Source of the DNA: UBA4644 sp900555855
Lineage (GTDB): Bacteria; Bacillota; Clostridia; Oscillospirales; Butyricicoccaceae
NCBI GenBank assembly: GCA_052289195.1
Contig: DAWAJD010000004.1
Coordinates: 17,855 to 81,854, forward strand
Reading direction: 5' to 3'
Length of the DNA stretch: 64,000 nt
Position numbers and translations under genes: made by a program. How positions within the stretch are numbered: position 1 is the stretch's first letter; the number at the start of each line of letters is the position of its first letter. The notes under the pieces are model-generated. The model was not told the origin of the DNA. It searched no databases and was given only the letters and a program-made list of their open reading frames with translations. Of the stretch, positions 50,127 to 58,852 are shown piece after piece.

Positions 50127-51308
50127 TTACACCCGGAACAGCTCTTTCAGCCCGTGCTCGTCCAGCTTGGCGCCGATGACGCACAGCCGGCCGATGGTGG
50201 CGGCGGCGCCGTAGCGCACATTCTGCTCGCCGGGGACGAAGTCAAAGTGGATCCAGCGGCCGTCCTCGCCCTCCACGATGCCCTTGGCACGGAGGACAGC
50301 GCCGTAAATGCCGCCGTTCAGCTGGCCCAGCAGCTCTTCGATCTCATCCAGCGTGTATTTCTGCGGCGTTTCCACGCCCCAGCTGATAAAGACCTCGTCG
50401 GCATGGTGATGGTGGTGATGATGCTCATGCTCATGCTCATGCTCATGCTCATGGTCATGGTCGTGTTCATGGTCATGGTCGTGATCATGCTCCTCATGAT
50501 CGTGATGATGGTGTCCGCAGCAGCATTCGCCGCCGTCCTCATGGTCATGGTCATGGTCTTCCTCATGCTCATGGTCATGATGGTGATGATGCGCATGCTC
50601 GTCCTCATGGTCATGATGATGGTGGCCGCAGCAGCATTCCTCTTCGTCCTCTTCCTCCTCCTCGTGGAGGCGGGCAGTCTCCAGCGCCAGCTGCTTCAGC
50701 TCGGCCTGAAGGGTGTTTTTCTGCTCCATGGTCTCCAGGATCTGCTTTCCGGTGAGCTCGTCCCAGGGCGTGGTGATGATGGAGGCCACAGCGTTATGCT
50801 CCCGCAGCAAGGCCACCACCTCGTTCAGCTTCTGCTCCTTCATGCCGGCGGTGCGGCTGAGGACGATGGAGCTGGCGTGTTCGATCTGGTCATTGAAAAA
50901 CTCGCCGAAGTTTTTCATATACATTTTGCACTTGCTGGCGTCGGCCACGGTGGTAAAGCCGTTGAGGACGGCGTCTTCCATATTCAGGTTTTCCACCGCG
51001 CGGATCACATCGGAAAGCTTGCCCACGCCGGAGGGCTCGATGAGGATCCGGTCGGGATGATACTGTTCCATCACCTGGCGCAGCGCCTTGCCGAAATCGC
51101 CCACCAGACTGCAGCAGATGCAGCCGGAGTTCATTTCAGTGATGTTGATGCCCGCATCCTGCAGAAAGCCGCCGTCGATGCCGATCTCGCCGAATTCGTT
51201 TTCGATGAGCACCAGCTGCTCGCCCTGATAGGCCTCCCGGATTAGCTTTTTAATGAGCGTGGTCTTGCCTGCGCCCAGAAAGCCGGAGAAAATGTCGATC
51301 TTGGTCAT
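50127..51308 (-). CDS. COG0523 GTPase (metallochaperone type) with a long His-rich insert
   Basis: 393 residues from ATG 51308. Walker A FSGFLGAGKTTL (9-18), G3E motif LIENEFGEIGID, and the metal motif C63-I-C65-C66 that defines the COG0523 group. Residues about 220-305 are an acidic His/Asp/Glu tract with two copies of ECCCGHHHHDHE and runs of HEHE and HDHD. The CobW C-terminal domain follows (GGIYGAVLRAKGIVEG). Such proteins hand Zn2+ or another metal to client enzymes; the tract probably buffers metal. Confidence 0.92.
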   Translation of the reverse strand: MTKIDIFSGFLGAGKTTLIKKLIREAYQGEQLVLIENEFGEIGIDGGFLQDAGINITEMNSGCICCSLVGDFGKALRQVMEQYHPDRILIEPSGVGKLSDVIRAVENLNMEDAVLNGFTTVADASKCKMYMKNFGEFFNDQIEHASSIVLSRTAGMKEQKLNEVVALLREHNAVASIITTPWDELTGKQILETMEQKNTLQAELKQLALETARLHEEEEEDEEECCCGHHHHDHEDEHAHHHHHDHEHEEDHDHDHEDGGECCCGHHHHDHEEHDHDHDHEHDHDHEHEHEHEHEHHHHHHHADEVFISWGVETPQKYTLDEIEELLGQLNGGIYGAVLRAKGIVEGEDGRWIHFDFVPGEQNVRYGAAATIGRLCVIGAKLDEHGLKELFRV

Positions 51309-51748
51309 AATATACGCTTCCTTTATGATAATATTTTGATTGATCCAGACAGTGGCGGGAGCCATCTGCTCCCACTGCATAGTATACCACATTCGTCAAG
51401 TCCCCCGCAAGAGCCGCCGCAGCCCGGCATAGCAGGGGCCGGCGGTGCATAGGGATAGAACGGCGGGGAAGGCGGGCGGCAGGCTTGCCTCAGGAGGAGA
51501 GCATCGGAAAATTGCAAAAGGTCAAGTGGTAGCAAAGTAAAGCGAAAAAGCACAAAAATATTCTCGATATTTCCCGTTTTCCTGCTGCACATCATACAAA
51601 TTGACAAATATTGTATTGTGTTCGTCTACAAAATTTGTGATTTTGCCGTTTTTTTCGCCGCTTTTCCCTTGACTTTTGGCCGGAAACTCTCTATGATGAG
51701 CACAAGCTTTATTTATGAAAAAATTGTAACGACGAAAGAGGGATCTGT
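51309..51748. promoter_or_regulatory. Intergenic region with promoter of APC transporter gene
   Basis: 440 bp without a gene. A plus promoter TTGACT (51669-51674), 17 bp, TATGAT (51692-51697) serves the transporter. Another TTGACA at 51601 lacks a good -10. The half near the GTPase gene must hold its minus-strand promoter, but I see no clear box or known metal-regulator site. The rest is AT-rich, without repeats. Confidence 0.65.
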
Positions 51749-53137
51749 ATGGACAACAAACTGGAACGGAAATACGGCCTATTTACCGCGATCTGCATGG
51801 TGGTGGGCATCGTAATCGGCTCCGGCGTCTTTTTTAAGGCCCAGGTCATCCTGGAAAAGACCGGAGGAAATATGCCGCTTGGCATCTTGGCCTGGCTCAT
51901 CGGCGGCGTGATCATGCTGGTGTGTGTTCTGACCTTTGCCAATATGTCCCAGAAATATGAAAAGGTCAACGGGATCGTGGACTATGCCGAGGCCACTGTG
52001 GGTCCGAAATACGGCTATCTGGTGGGCTGGTTCATGACCACCATTTATTATCCCACACTGACCTCTGTTCTTGCGTGGCTCTCCGCACGCTATACCCTGG
52101 TCTTCCTGACCTCCGTCAATCCCAGCCTGCCGCTGGTGGTCCCGGCGGAGCAGGGCGGCTGCGTGATCGGGCCGGAATGCATCGCACTGATGCTGTTCTA
52201 TCTGTGCTGCGGCTATGCGGTAAACGCCCTTTCGCCCAAGCTGGCAGGCAAGCTGCAGACCTCCACCACCGTCATCAAGTTCATCCCGCTGACGCTGATG
52301 GCCGTGGTGGGCATCGTCTACGGCCTGACCACCGGTCAGCTGGCCAGCAACTTTGCCAATCCTGCGCTGGGCTATGAGGTCATCGGCAATCCGCTGTTCG
52401 CGGCAGTGTGCGCAACGGCCTTTGCCTATGAGGGCTGGATCATCGCCACCTCCATCAATTCCGAGCTGAAGGATTCCAAGCGGAATCTGCCAAAAGCGCT
52501 GATCATCGGCGGGCTGATCATCATCGCTACTTATCTGTTTTACTATATCGGCGTGGCCGGCGGCGCATCCAACGATCAGCTGATCCGCGAGGGCGCTACC
52601 GTGGCCTTCCTGAATATCTTCGGCAATGTGTTTGGCAATGTCCTGAACCTGTTCGTGGCCATCTCCTGCCTGGGCACCATGAACGGCCTGATGCTGGGCT
52701 GCGTCCGCGGCCTCTATTCGCTGGCCGCCCGCAAGGAAGGCCCCCGGCCGGAGATCTTCTCTCAGGTGGACGCCAAGACCAATATGGCCCACAATTCCTC
52801 CGTGGTCGGTCTGCTGATGTGCGGCTTCTGGGGCCTGTATTTCTATCTGGCCAATCTGGCCGGCACCTGGCAGGGCGCCTTTGTCTTCGATTCCAGCGAG
52901 CTGCCCATCATCACCATCTACGCCATGTATATCCCCATCTTCATCCAGTGGATCCGCAAGCAGAAGGACGAATCCGTCCTGCGACGCTTTATCCTGCCCA
53001 TCCTGTCCATCTGCGGCGCTGTCTTTATGGTGGCGGCCTGTATTCTGGGCCACGGCATGGCCTGCGTCTGGTATCTGATCGTGTTCGCGGTGTTTATGCT
53101 GGTGGGCGTCCTGCTCAACCGGAAAAAGACCGCCTGA
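51749..53137 (+). CDS. APC-family amino acid permease
   Basis: 462 residues, about twelve helices. The APC consensus at TM1 is clear: FTAICMVVGIVIGSGVFFKA (about 12-31), followed by GILAWLIGGVIML and, at TM6, TAFAYEGWIIATSINSELKD. AGAGGGAT precedes ATG 51749. It probably exchanges or imports an amino acid. It is 5 kb from the arc operon and separately promoted, so a role as arginine/ornithine exchanger is possible but unsupported. Confidence 0.92.
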   Translation: MDNKLERKYGLFTAICMVVGIVIGSGVFFKAQVILEKTGGNMPLGILAWLIGGVIMLVCVLTFANMSQKYEKVNGIVDYAEATVGPKYGYLVGWFMTTIYYPTLTSVLAWLSARYTLVFLTSVNPSLPLVVPAEQGGCVIGPECIALMLFYLCCGYAVNALSPKLAGKLQTSTTVIKFIPLTLMAVVGIVYGLTTGQLASNFANPALGYEVIGNPLFAAVCATAFAYEGWIIATSINSELKDSKRNLPKALIIGGLIIIATYLFYYIGVAGGASNDQLIREGATVAFLNIFGNVFGNVLNLFVAISCLGTMNGLMLGCVRGLYSLAARKEGPRPEIFSQVDAKTNMAHNSSVVGLLMCGFWGLYFYLANLAGTWQGAFVFDSSELPIITIYAMYIPIFIQWIRKQKDESVLRRFILPILSICGAVFMVAACILGHGMACVWYLIVFAVFMLVGVLLNRKKTA

Positions 53138-53160
53138 GCGCGGCCCATCGTGTTTTTCAA

Positions 53161-53190
53161 AGCCCGCGGCCCTGGCCGCGGGCTTAGTTT
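53161..53190 (+). terminator. Terminator after APC gene
   Basis: AGCCCGCGG (53161-53169) pairs with CCGCGGGCT (53176-53184), followed by TAGTTTA. Confidence 0.8.
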
Positions 53191-53262
53191 ATCCCCAATT
53201 TATTTGCAATCCGGGGCGCGGTATGGTATGATGAGCTTGCTGAAAGACAGGAGGTCCTTTTT

Positions 53263-54576
53263 ATGAATGAAGATAACAACATCCAGACCGCCCAGCCCGC
53301 CGGGGAGACCCAGCCCGCCGAGCCTGGCAAACGGTCCGGCTGGAGCCCTGCGGCGATCCTGACAGTCCTTTTGGTGGCCGTTTTGCTGGCGGCCTTTGTG
53401 CTGGTCGTGGCCCGGGGGCATCAGTCGGTCCCTTCCGTGGGCAAGGATGCGCTTTATGGCGATACCGCCCAGCCTGAGAAAGGCCCCGCCGGGGAGCTTG
53501 ACGGTGAAATCAGTAGTCCGTCTGATGGCGAGACCGACGGCACCCGCAGCAATACCCTGCAGGCCGTTACCGCTCTGGCAGAAAACACCGGCCTTTACGG
53601 CGCAGAGACGCCGGGCGCACAGAACATCGTCGCAGAATATGACGGAAAGACCCTCACCAATCAGATCTTCCAGTATTATTACTGGGATCTCTTCTTCAAT
53701 TTCTACAGCAGCAATGCGGATTATCTCTCCTATTACCTGAGCCTGTCCACGCCCTTTGACCAGCAGCAGTTCAGCGAGACGCAGACCTGGCACGATTATT
53801 TCGCGCAGCTGGCAGTGGACAACTGGGTCCAGACGGAGACGCTGTGCAGCCAGGCGGAGGCGGAGGGCTATGTGCTTTCCGACGACGATGAGCAGTACCT
53901 GACCCAGACGCTGGATTCCCTGAACGAATATGCCGCAAGCAACGGCTATTCCTCCGCCAACGAATATCTGCGTTTTATGTTCGACCCCTGCTGCGAGGTC
54001 CAGAGCTACGAGACCTATCTGCGCCGCTCCACGCTGGCGGGCAGCTATGCCAACGCAAGATACCGGCAGTTTTATGAGGAGCAGTATGATCCCGCGGCGG
54101 AGTTGACCTACTGCGTCAATGTGCGCCATATCCTGATCCAGCCGGAGGAGGGCAGCGACATCCCCGACGCGGAAGCCGCCCAGAAAAAGGCGGAGGAGAT
54201 CTACGCCCTGTTCCTGGCCGAGCCCACGGAGGAGAAATTCGCGGCGCTGGCCGGGGAATATTCCGACGATCCCGGCTCTGTGGACAACGGCGGCCTTTAT
54301 GAGGATCTGGCTCCCGGCCGGACGGTGACGGAGTTCAACGACTGGTGCTTTGATGCATCCCGCCAGCCCGGCGACCACGGCATCGTGCAGACCAGCTATG
54401 GCTCCCATATCATGTATTTCGTGGGCGAGAGCACCACGGTCGCCGACGATCCCAACGAGGAAGCGGCCCAGACGGCCTATGAGCTTTGGCTGGATGAGCT
54501 GTTTGCCGGCGCGGAGGCGGAGCTGTTCAGCGAGGATATGGTCTTTACCCAGCGGGAGACGCTGACGGTCAACTGA
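53263..54576 (+). CDS. Membrane-anchored parvulin-type peptidyl-prolyl isomerase
   Basis: 437 residues. A short charged N-terminus, one transmembrane helix (about 28-50, AILTVLLVAVLLAAFVLVV), a helical SurA-like chaperone region (about 125-285), and a rotamase domain (about 286-385) starting VNVRHILIQPEEGSD with KFAALAGEYSDDPGS and SYGSHIMYF. It should fold secreted proteins outside the membrane, like PrsA, but with an uncleaved anchor instead of a lipid. AGGAGG precedes ATG 53263. Confidence 0.92.
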   Translation: MNEDNNIQTAQPAGETQPAEPGKRSGWSPAAILTVLLVAVLLAAFVLVVARGHQSVPSVGKDALYGDTAQPEKGPAGELDGEISSPSDGETDGTRSNTLQAVTALAENTGLYGAETPGAQNIVAEYDGKTLTNQIFQYYYWDLFFNFYSSNADYLSYYLSLSTPFDQQQFSETQTWHDYFAQLAVDNWVQTETLCSQAEAEGYVLSDDDEQYLTQTLDSLNEYAASNGYSSANEYLRFMFDPCCEVQSYETYLRRSTLAGSYANARYRQFYEEQYDPAAELTYCVNVRHILIQPEEGSDIPDAEAAQKKAEEIYALFLAEPTEEKFAALAGEYSDDPGSVDNGGLYEDLAPGRTVTEFNDWCFDASRQPGDHGIVQTSYGSHIMYFVGESTTVADDPNEEAAQTAYELWLDELFAGAEAELFSEDMVFTQRETLTVN

Positions 54577-54591
54577 CAGAACGGTAAAAAT

Positions 54592-54626
54592 AAGCGGCAG
54601 CGCCCTGATCGGCGCTGCCGCTTTTG
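54592..54626 (+). terminator. Terminator after parvulin gene
   Basis: A 13-bp stem AAGCGGCAGCGCC/GGCGCTGCCGCTT with loop CTGATC and TTTT. Confidence 0.92.
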
Positions 54627-54682
54627 CGCTTTATGCGCAGATGGCGCTTTGCTCCGGGAAAAGCGTGGGAAAAGGCTGCGGA

Positions 54683-55201
54683 TTACGGCTCCGCCGCTGC
54701 CAACGCAGGAACCGTCCTGACAAAGCGAAGCTCCGGGATCTCCGCGCCGCCGATGGTCAGCAAAGACCTGCCGCCATCGGGCGATAGGCCCATGGCGCGG
54801 TAAAAACTTTGGGCGCGGAGGTTTTCCTCCAGGACCCAGAGATAGACCCGGGAAAATCCCATCCCGGCCAGCTGCCGCAGATCATGCTGCAGCAGCGCCC
54901 GGCCATAGCCCCGCCGGAAGCGGTCCGGATGAACATAGAGGGAGACGATCTCGCCCCAGCCCTGCATGGATGGATCCCGGGCTGCGCAGATGGAGGAGAC
55001 GGCCGCGGGCTGTCCGTCCTCCAGCAGCAGGAAATCCTGCTGGTCCGGGGAGGACTGCCCCAGCAATGGGGTCCACCGTTCGGGGGAGAGCTGGTCCAGA
55101 TACTCCTGCGGGATCATGCCCCGGTATGCGGCCTTCCAGGCCGTGGCATAGAGGTGGCTGGCGGCAGAGGCCAGCGCCGGCGTGATGGAAACGATATTCA
55201 T
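54683..55201 (-). CDS. GNAT-family N-acetyltransferase
   Basis: 172 residues from ATG 55201. The acetyl-CoA site is visible in IVSLYVHPDRFRRGYGRALL (R-G-Y-G, about 83-96), and the later VYLWVLEENLRAQSFYRAMG is motif B. The substrate is unknown; the TAWKAAYRGMIPQEYLDQL start is common in RimI-like members of Firmicutes. Single gene; its upstream side runs into the first sequence gap. Confidence 0.92.
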   Translation of the reverse strand: MNIVSITPALASAASHLYATAWKAAYRGMIPQEYLDQLSPERWTPLLGQSSPDQQDFLLLEDGQPAAVSSICAARDPSMQGWGEIVSLYVHPDRFRRGYGRALLQHDLRQLAGMGFSRVYLWVLEENLRAQSFYRAMGLSPDGGRSLLTIGGAEIPELRFVRTVPALAAAEP

Positions 55202-55311
55202 GAAAAGCCCGCCTTCCCGATGTTTTTTGCAGGATATCACGAAAGCGCCCCGCTGTCAAGCGCTGCAGCGGGGAAACCAGACCTGCCGCACCGCGCCGCA
55301 AAAGGGGCGGG

Positions 55312-55321
55312 NNNNNNNNNN
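55312..55321. other. Assembly gap (10 N)
   Basis: Ten N. The flanks are near-inverted: CAAAAGGGGCGG before and CTGCCGCTTTTG after, so the join lies in what may be a hairpin terminator. True gap length is unknown. Confidence 0.99.
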
Positions 55322-55386
55322 CTGCCGCTTTTGCGCCTGCGGGAAAAATTGACAAAAAAGTCACCAAAAATTGGAAAATAGAGGAA

Positions 55387-55415
55387 TTGAAAAAGCAAAA
55401 GAGCCGTGATACATT
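55387..55415 (+). promoter_or_regulatory. Promoter of Cys-rich secreted protein gene
   Basis: TTGAAA (55387-55392), a 17-bp spacer and TACATT (55410-55415). Confidence 0.78.
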
Positions 55416-55445
55416 AGAAATACAAAATAAAAGGAGGGATTCCCG

Positions 55446-55814
55446 ATGAAAAAGATCACCGCTTTGCTCCTGTGCTGTCTGCTGCTGACAGGCTCCCTGA
55501 CCGGTCTGGCCGGCGGCGCGGTGCAGCCCTGCAGAAGCTGCGGCTGCGAAGGTCCCTTCCAAACAGAATACCTTGAGAAAAGCGCCGGCTGCTGGACGCT
55601 GCAGGAGAAAAAGGAGATCTGCGCCCATTGCGGCGACGAGACCCTGACCCTGCTGAGCCGGGCGGACGACAACCATTCCGCCAAGGCGAAACGGGATCCG
55701 CTTCGCGGGTGGATCGTGGTCTGCTCCCGCTGCGGGAAGGAGCTCACCTATACGCTTCCGGCCACGGAATACTGGAGCGCAGACCGGGGCTGGGTGATCC
55801 TGCAGGATCGCTGA
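55446..55814 (+). CDS. Small secreted protein with three CxxC pairs
   Basis: 122 residues. A signal peptide (KITALLLCCLLLTGSLTG) probably ends near residue 24. The mature part has CRSCGC, CAHCG and CSRCG motifs, like a zinc-ribbon or disulfide-rich domain, and ends YWSADRGWVILQD. Family not recognised. AAGGAGG precedes ATG 55446, and promoter and terminator are both clear, so it is a real single gene. Confidence 0.82.
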   Translation: MKKITALLLCCLLLTGSLTGLAGGAVQPCRSCGCEGPFQTEYLEKSAGCWTLQEKKEICAHCGDETLTLLSRADDNHSAKAKRDPLRGWIVVCSRCGKELTYTLPATEYWSADRGWVILQDR

Positions 55815-55839
55815 ACAAAAACCGAAAAGAGATCAAACA

Positions 55840-55867
55840 AAGGGCACGCCCGAGGGCGTGCCCTTTT
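55840..55867 (+). terminator. Terminator after secreted protein gene
   Basis: An 11-bp stem AAGGGCACGCC/GGCGTGCCCTT, a CGAG loop and TTTT. Confidence 0.9.
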
Positions 55868-55896
55868 ATTTTTATAGAGACCAAAGCTGCCGGCGG

Positions 55897-56556
55897 TCAG
55901 ATCAGCTGCTGCTCGTTGATCATCAGCTTGAACTGCAGGCCCAGCTTCTCCGCCGCCTTGCGGCAGAGGATCATGCGCTGCAGGAAGATCTCAAAATAAT
56001 CCATGACGGAGCCGAAGTGCGTATCGACGGTGAGCTTCAGCTTGATGAGCGTCCGGGCCTCGTTGATCTTCAGCTCCGACTTGGTGACGGAATAATTCAC
56101 CCGGTCGTGGATATCGAAGCTGCTGATGTCGGTGTTGCGCACACGGCTGCGGCGCACATCGGATTTGTCCGCCAAAATCAGCGCCGCGGCCACGGCGTTC
56201 ACCGGGACGCCCGTGCCCTCGTCGTGGTTGCCGATGGCGGTGGTGATGGTGGCGATCTCCTCCGGATCAAAGCCCCGCTCGTTCAGAATGCGGAAGGCCA
56301 TGACGGCGCCGCTCTGGCTGTGGTCCACCCGGTTCACCAGGTTGCCGATGTCGTGGAGATAGGCGGCGATCTTTGCCACCTCCACCGTCCGCTCCGGATG
56401 ATCCAGCGCCTGCAGGATATAGCCTGCCATTTCCGCCACATGGGTCACATGGGCAAAGCTGTGCTCCGTATAGCCCAGAGCGATGAGGGATTCGTCCGCC
56501 TTGGCGATATAGGTGCGGATGGCCGGATCCTGGCTGATCTGTTCATAAGTCATCAT
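55897..56556 (-). CDS. HD-domain phosphohydrolase
   Basis: 219 residues from ATG 56556 (AGGAGG upstream; the next codon is also ATG). HD-fold metal ligands: His in EHSFAHVTHVAEMAG (about 32-39), His-Asp in IAAYLHDIGNLVNRVDHSQSG (about 70), and a later NHDEGTG. Such proteins cleave phosphate from nucleotides or related compounds; the substrate is unknown. The C-terminal half (SVTKSELKINEARTLIKLKL) is a separate small domain common in this subgroup. Confidence 0.88.
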   Translation of the reverse strand: MMTYEQISQDPAIRTYIAKADESLIALGYTEHSFAHVTHVAEMAGYILQALDHPERTVEVAKIAAYLHDIGNLVNRVDHSQSGAVMAFRILNERGFDPEEIATITTAIGNHDEGTGVPVNAVAAALILADKSDVRRSRVRNTDISSFDIHDRVNYSVTKSELKINEARTLIKLKLTVDTHFGSVMDYFEIFLQRMILCRKAAEKLGLQFKLMINEQQLI

Positions 56557-56696
56557 TGTGGTATCACACCTCCTGCGTGATCGTTTCTGTTCCGTTTTTT
56601 CAAAAAGTATTATACCACAGGGGCCGCTGCCGTGCAAGCGCGGCGCAGGGCAGACGCCGCTGATTTTTCTCCTGCAGGAAAAAATTGATTTAGAGG

Positions 56697-56725
56697 TTTA
56701 CAAACGGAGAAAAGCGTGCTATAAT
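56697..56725 (+). promoter_or_regulatory. Promoter of tRNA-Arg
   Basis: TTTACA (56697-56702), a 17-bp spacer and TATAAT (56720-56725, with TGC extension). Confidence 0.9.
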
Positions 56726-56753
56726 ACCTTTCGTTCCCCGGAAAACCGCATAT

Positions 56754-56830
56754 GCGCCCGTAGCTCAGCTGGATAGAGCGTTAGACTCCGACTCTAAAGG
56801 CCGCTGGTTCGACTCCAGTCGGGCGTACCA
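56754..56830 (+). tRNA. tRNA-Arg (anticodon CCG)
   Basis: The acceptor stem GCGCCCG/CGGGCGT (one G-U closing pair) is followed by ACCA. The anticodon loop CTCCGAC gives CCG. Confidence 0.95.
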
Positions 56831-56834
56831 GAAG

Positions 56835-56866
56835 ACACCTGCTTTTTGAAGCAGGTGTTTTCGTTT
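56835..56866 (+). terminator. Terminator after tRNA-Arg
   Basis: ACACCTGCTT/AAGCAGGTGT with a TTTG loop, then TTTCGTTTTG. Confidence 0.9.
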
Positions 56867-57427
56867 TGTTGGCTTTCGCCTCTCGTCCTTTGTCCAAAAA
56901 GAAGAGGGTTTACGGGAGGAACATGGTTCCTTTCCCCGGCGCAAACTGCGCCGGGGGCCCCGTTTTATTTGACCGCCTCGGTCGCCGGAAAAACCGGCTC
57001 CCTGTGGCATTGCGCCGCTCTCGCGGCGGGCAGATCGCGCGCGGCCCGCTTTGCGGTGCCGCAATGGCGTTTCCGCAGAAACGCCCGCGATCGAAAAGGG
57101 GAGCTGGCAGGGCCAAAGGCCCTGACTGAGGGGTTGTGGGTATCGTGTAGGAACAGGATTACGGTTACAGGATACCTTCTCCTGCACCGTGCCTACAACC
57201 CCTCCGCTTCGCATCCGCTCAGCACCTCCCCTTACACAGGGGAGGCAAGAGACGGTAGAAGGTGGCCCGCTCCGCACCGCTTTGCGGGGCTGACAAGGGG
57301 CGGTAGGAGGTCGCTCGCCCCACACCGCTTTGAAGGGGCGGTAGGAAAAGCTCGCTCCCCCTCGTTTTTCGTCTCCGTCCCCCGCCCAAAAGAAGCGGGG
57401 TTACGGGCAGAACATCGCGGAGACCTC
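56867..57427. repeat. Repeat-like non-coding region
   Basis: About 560 bp with no credible gene. It holds hairpins such as GGCGCAAACTGCGCC (about 56938) and GGGCCAAAGGCCC (about 57110), and repeated ACCGCTTTG...GGGGCGGTAGGA blocks (57276-57345). The stretch near 56938-56974, read on the minus strand, resembles 33006-33050 inside the 32.8-kb element (TCAAATAA...GGGGCCCCCG). Overlapping frames of up to 198 codons on both strands look like chance products of GC-rich hairpins. Confidence 0.7.
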
Positions 57428-57456
57428 TTGACAGGGGGATGAAAATTTGCTACGAT
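57428..57456 (+). promoter_or_regulatory. Promoter of second TetR gene
   Basis: TTGACA (57428-57433), a 17-bp spacer and TACGAT (57451-57456). Confidence 0.82.
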
Positions 57457-57510
57457 ATGACCGAAAGAATAAATCCAGTCAAATCTTCAGGCGTTTAAGG
57501 GGCGGAGACC

Positions 57511-58086
57511 GTGGCATTTACGGAAGAGCAAAATGAAACCATCCGCAGGGACCTGATCCGGGCGGCCCGGCATTGCGGCGTGACCATCGGGATGCGGAAG
57601 ACCTCCGTGGAGCAGCTGACGGACGCCGTGGGCATCTCCAAGGGTTCCTTTTATAAATTTTTTGATTCCAAGGAGCTGCTGTTTTTTGCCGTGCTGGAGG
57701 ATATCCACACCGAAGGCTTTGCGGCGGCGCAGGCGGCGCTGCAGGAAAATGCGGCGCTGTCTCCTGCAGACCGGGCGGCGGAAGCGATCCTTGCGGCCTG
57801 CCGCTGGCTCTCTGAGACGCAGGCGCTGGTGTTCATTGAGAACGATGCGGAATTTTTGCTCCGCAGGCTCCCGGGCCAGGTCAAAACGGCGCATTATCAC
57901 GATGATGAGACGCATATCCGCGCGCTTTTGGAGGAAAGCGGCCTGCAGCCCAGGGGCGGCATTGCGCTGGCCGCCGCCGCGATCCGCGGCCTGATCCTGA
58001 CGGTCTCTCATCAGGAGCAGATCGGGGCGCTTTATCCCCAGGTGCTGGAAACGCTGGTGCGCGGCGCCTGCAGAGAGCTGTTTTGA
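57511..58086 (+). CDS. TetR-family regulator
   Basis: 191 residues from GTG 57511. HTH MRKTSVEQLTDAVGISKGSF then YKFFDSKELLFFAVLEDIH. The C-terminal ligand domain includes FIENDAEFLLRRLPG. It stands at the head of a co-oriented cluster (methyltransferase, MBL, hydrolases, methyltransferase) and probably regulates it. Confidence 0.92.
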   Translation: MAFTEEQNETIRRDLIRAARHCGVTIGMRKTSVEQLTDAVGISKGSFYKFFDSKELLFFAVLEDIHTEGFAAAQAALQENAALSPADRAAEAILAACRWLSETQALVFIENDAEFLLRRLPGQVKTAHYHDDETHIRALLEESGLQPRGGIALAAAAIRGLILTVSHQEQIGALYPQVLETLVRGACRELF

Positions 58087-58197
58087 AGCCGCAAAGGGCC
58101 GCAGCCATGCGGCTTTTTCCGGGGCCTGCGGTTCGTGTACTCGAACTGCAAAGGCATAAGGCTCGGTTAGAGGAGCTTAACAATAGATCGGAGAAAA

Positions 58198-58824
58198 ATG
58201 CCAATGAAAGAGCGAAGGAATTTCTGGGACAGGAACGCAAAGCGCTATGACCGCTTCATGAAAAAGGACGCGGCGGCGTATGAGGAGCTGTATACCCTGC
58301 TTCGCCCGGTGGTGCGGGACAAGACCGTACTGGAGCTGGCCACGGGCACGGGACTGATCGCGAAGCATATCGGGGATGCGGCGAAAAGCGTGGAGGCCAC
58401 AGACGCATCCGCGGAAATGATCGCGGAAGCAGCGCGGGGCGGCTGCCCCGGGACGGTGCATTTTTCCGTGCAGGATATGGTTTGCCTGCCGTATGAGGCG
58501 CAGTCCTTTGATGTGGTCATCGTATCCAACGCCCTGCATATCATCCCGCAGCCGGAACGGGCGCTGCGGGAGATCGGCCGGGTGCTGAAGGACGATGGCG
58601 TGCTGGCGGCGCCCACCTTTACCCACGCGGAGAATTCCCTCCTGGGCAGGGCCAGAGCCTTTTTCATGCGTCTGGCGGGCTTCCCGCTGCACAGCAGGTG
58701 GACCAGCGGGGCGTATCTGGCGTTTCTGCGGGAAAACGGCTGGACGGTGCGGAAAAGCGCCGTGCTGAACGCATCCTTCCCGCTGACCTATGCAGAATGT
58801 GTAAAAGCGAAAACGCAGCTTTGA
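58198..58824 (+). CDS. Class I SAM-dependent methyltransferase (UbiE-like)
   Basis: 208 residues; ATG 58198 with GGAG just upstream (ATG 58204 alternative). Motif I VLELATGTGLIAKHIG (about 44-59), SVEATDASAEMIAEA, and VVIVSNALHIIPQPERALRE. Starts NFWDRNAKRYDRFMKKD, as in many small-molecule methyltransferases. The substrate is unknown. Lies 111 bp after the TetR gene and 28 bp before the MBL gene. Confidence 0.9.
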   Translation: MPMKERRNFWDRNAKRYDRFMKKDAAAYEELYTLLRPVVRDKTVLELATGTGLIAKHIGDAAKSVEATDASAEMIAEAARGGCPGTVHFSVQDMVCLPYEAQSFDVVIVSNALHIIPQPERALREIGRVLKDDGVLAAPTFTHAENSLLGRARAFFMRLAGFPLHSRWTSGAYLAFLRENGWTVRKSAVLNASFPLTYAECVKAKTQL

Positions 58825-58852
58825 TAAAGTCATCCGTTGGGAGGAGCGGGCA

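Noticed and set aside
50121..51245. Plus-strand frame rich in Val/Met opposite the His-rich GTPase
   Set aside because: The VMVMMVM runs are just the complement of His/Asp/Glu codon repeats.
51749..53137. APC permease as arcD
   Set aside because: It has its own promoter and is 5 kb away behind unrelated genes; nothing in the sequence links it to arginine.
56765..57325. Overlapping frames of 180-200 codons on both strands in the repeat region
   Set aside because: No ribosome site and Arg/Pro/Gly-heavy sequence; hairpin-rich non-coding DNA explains them.
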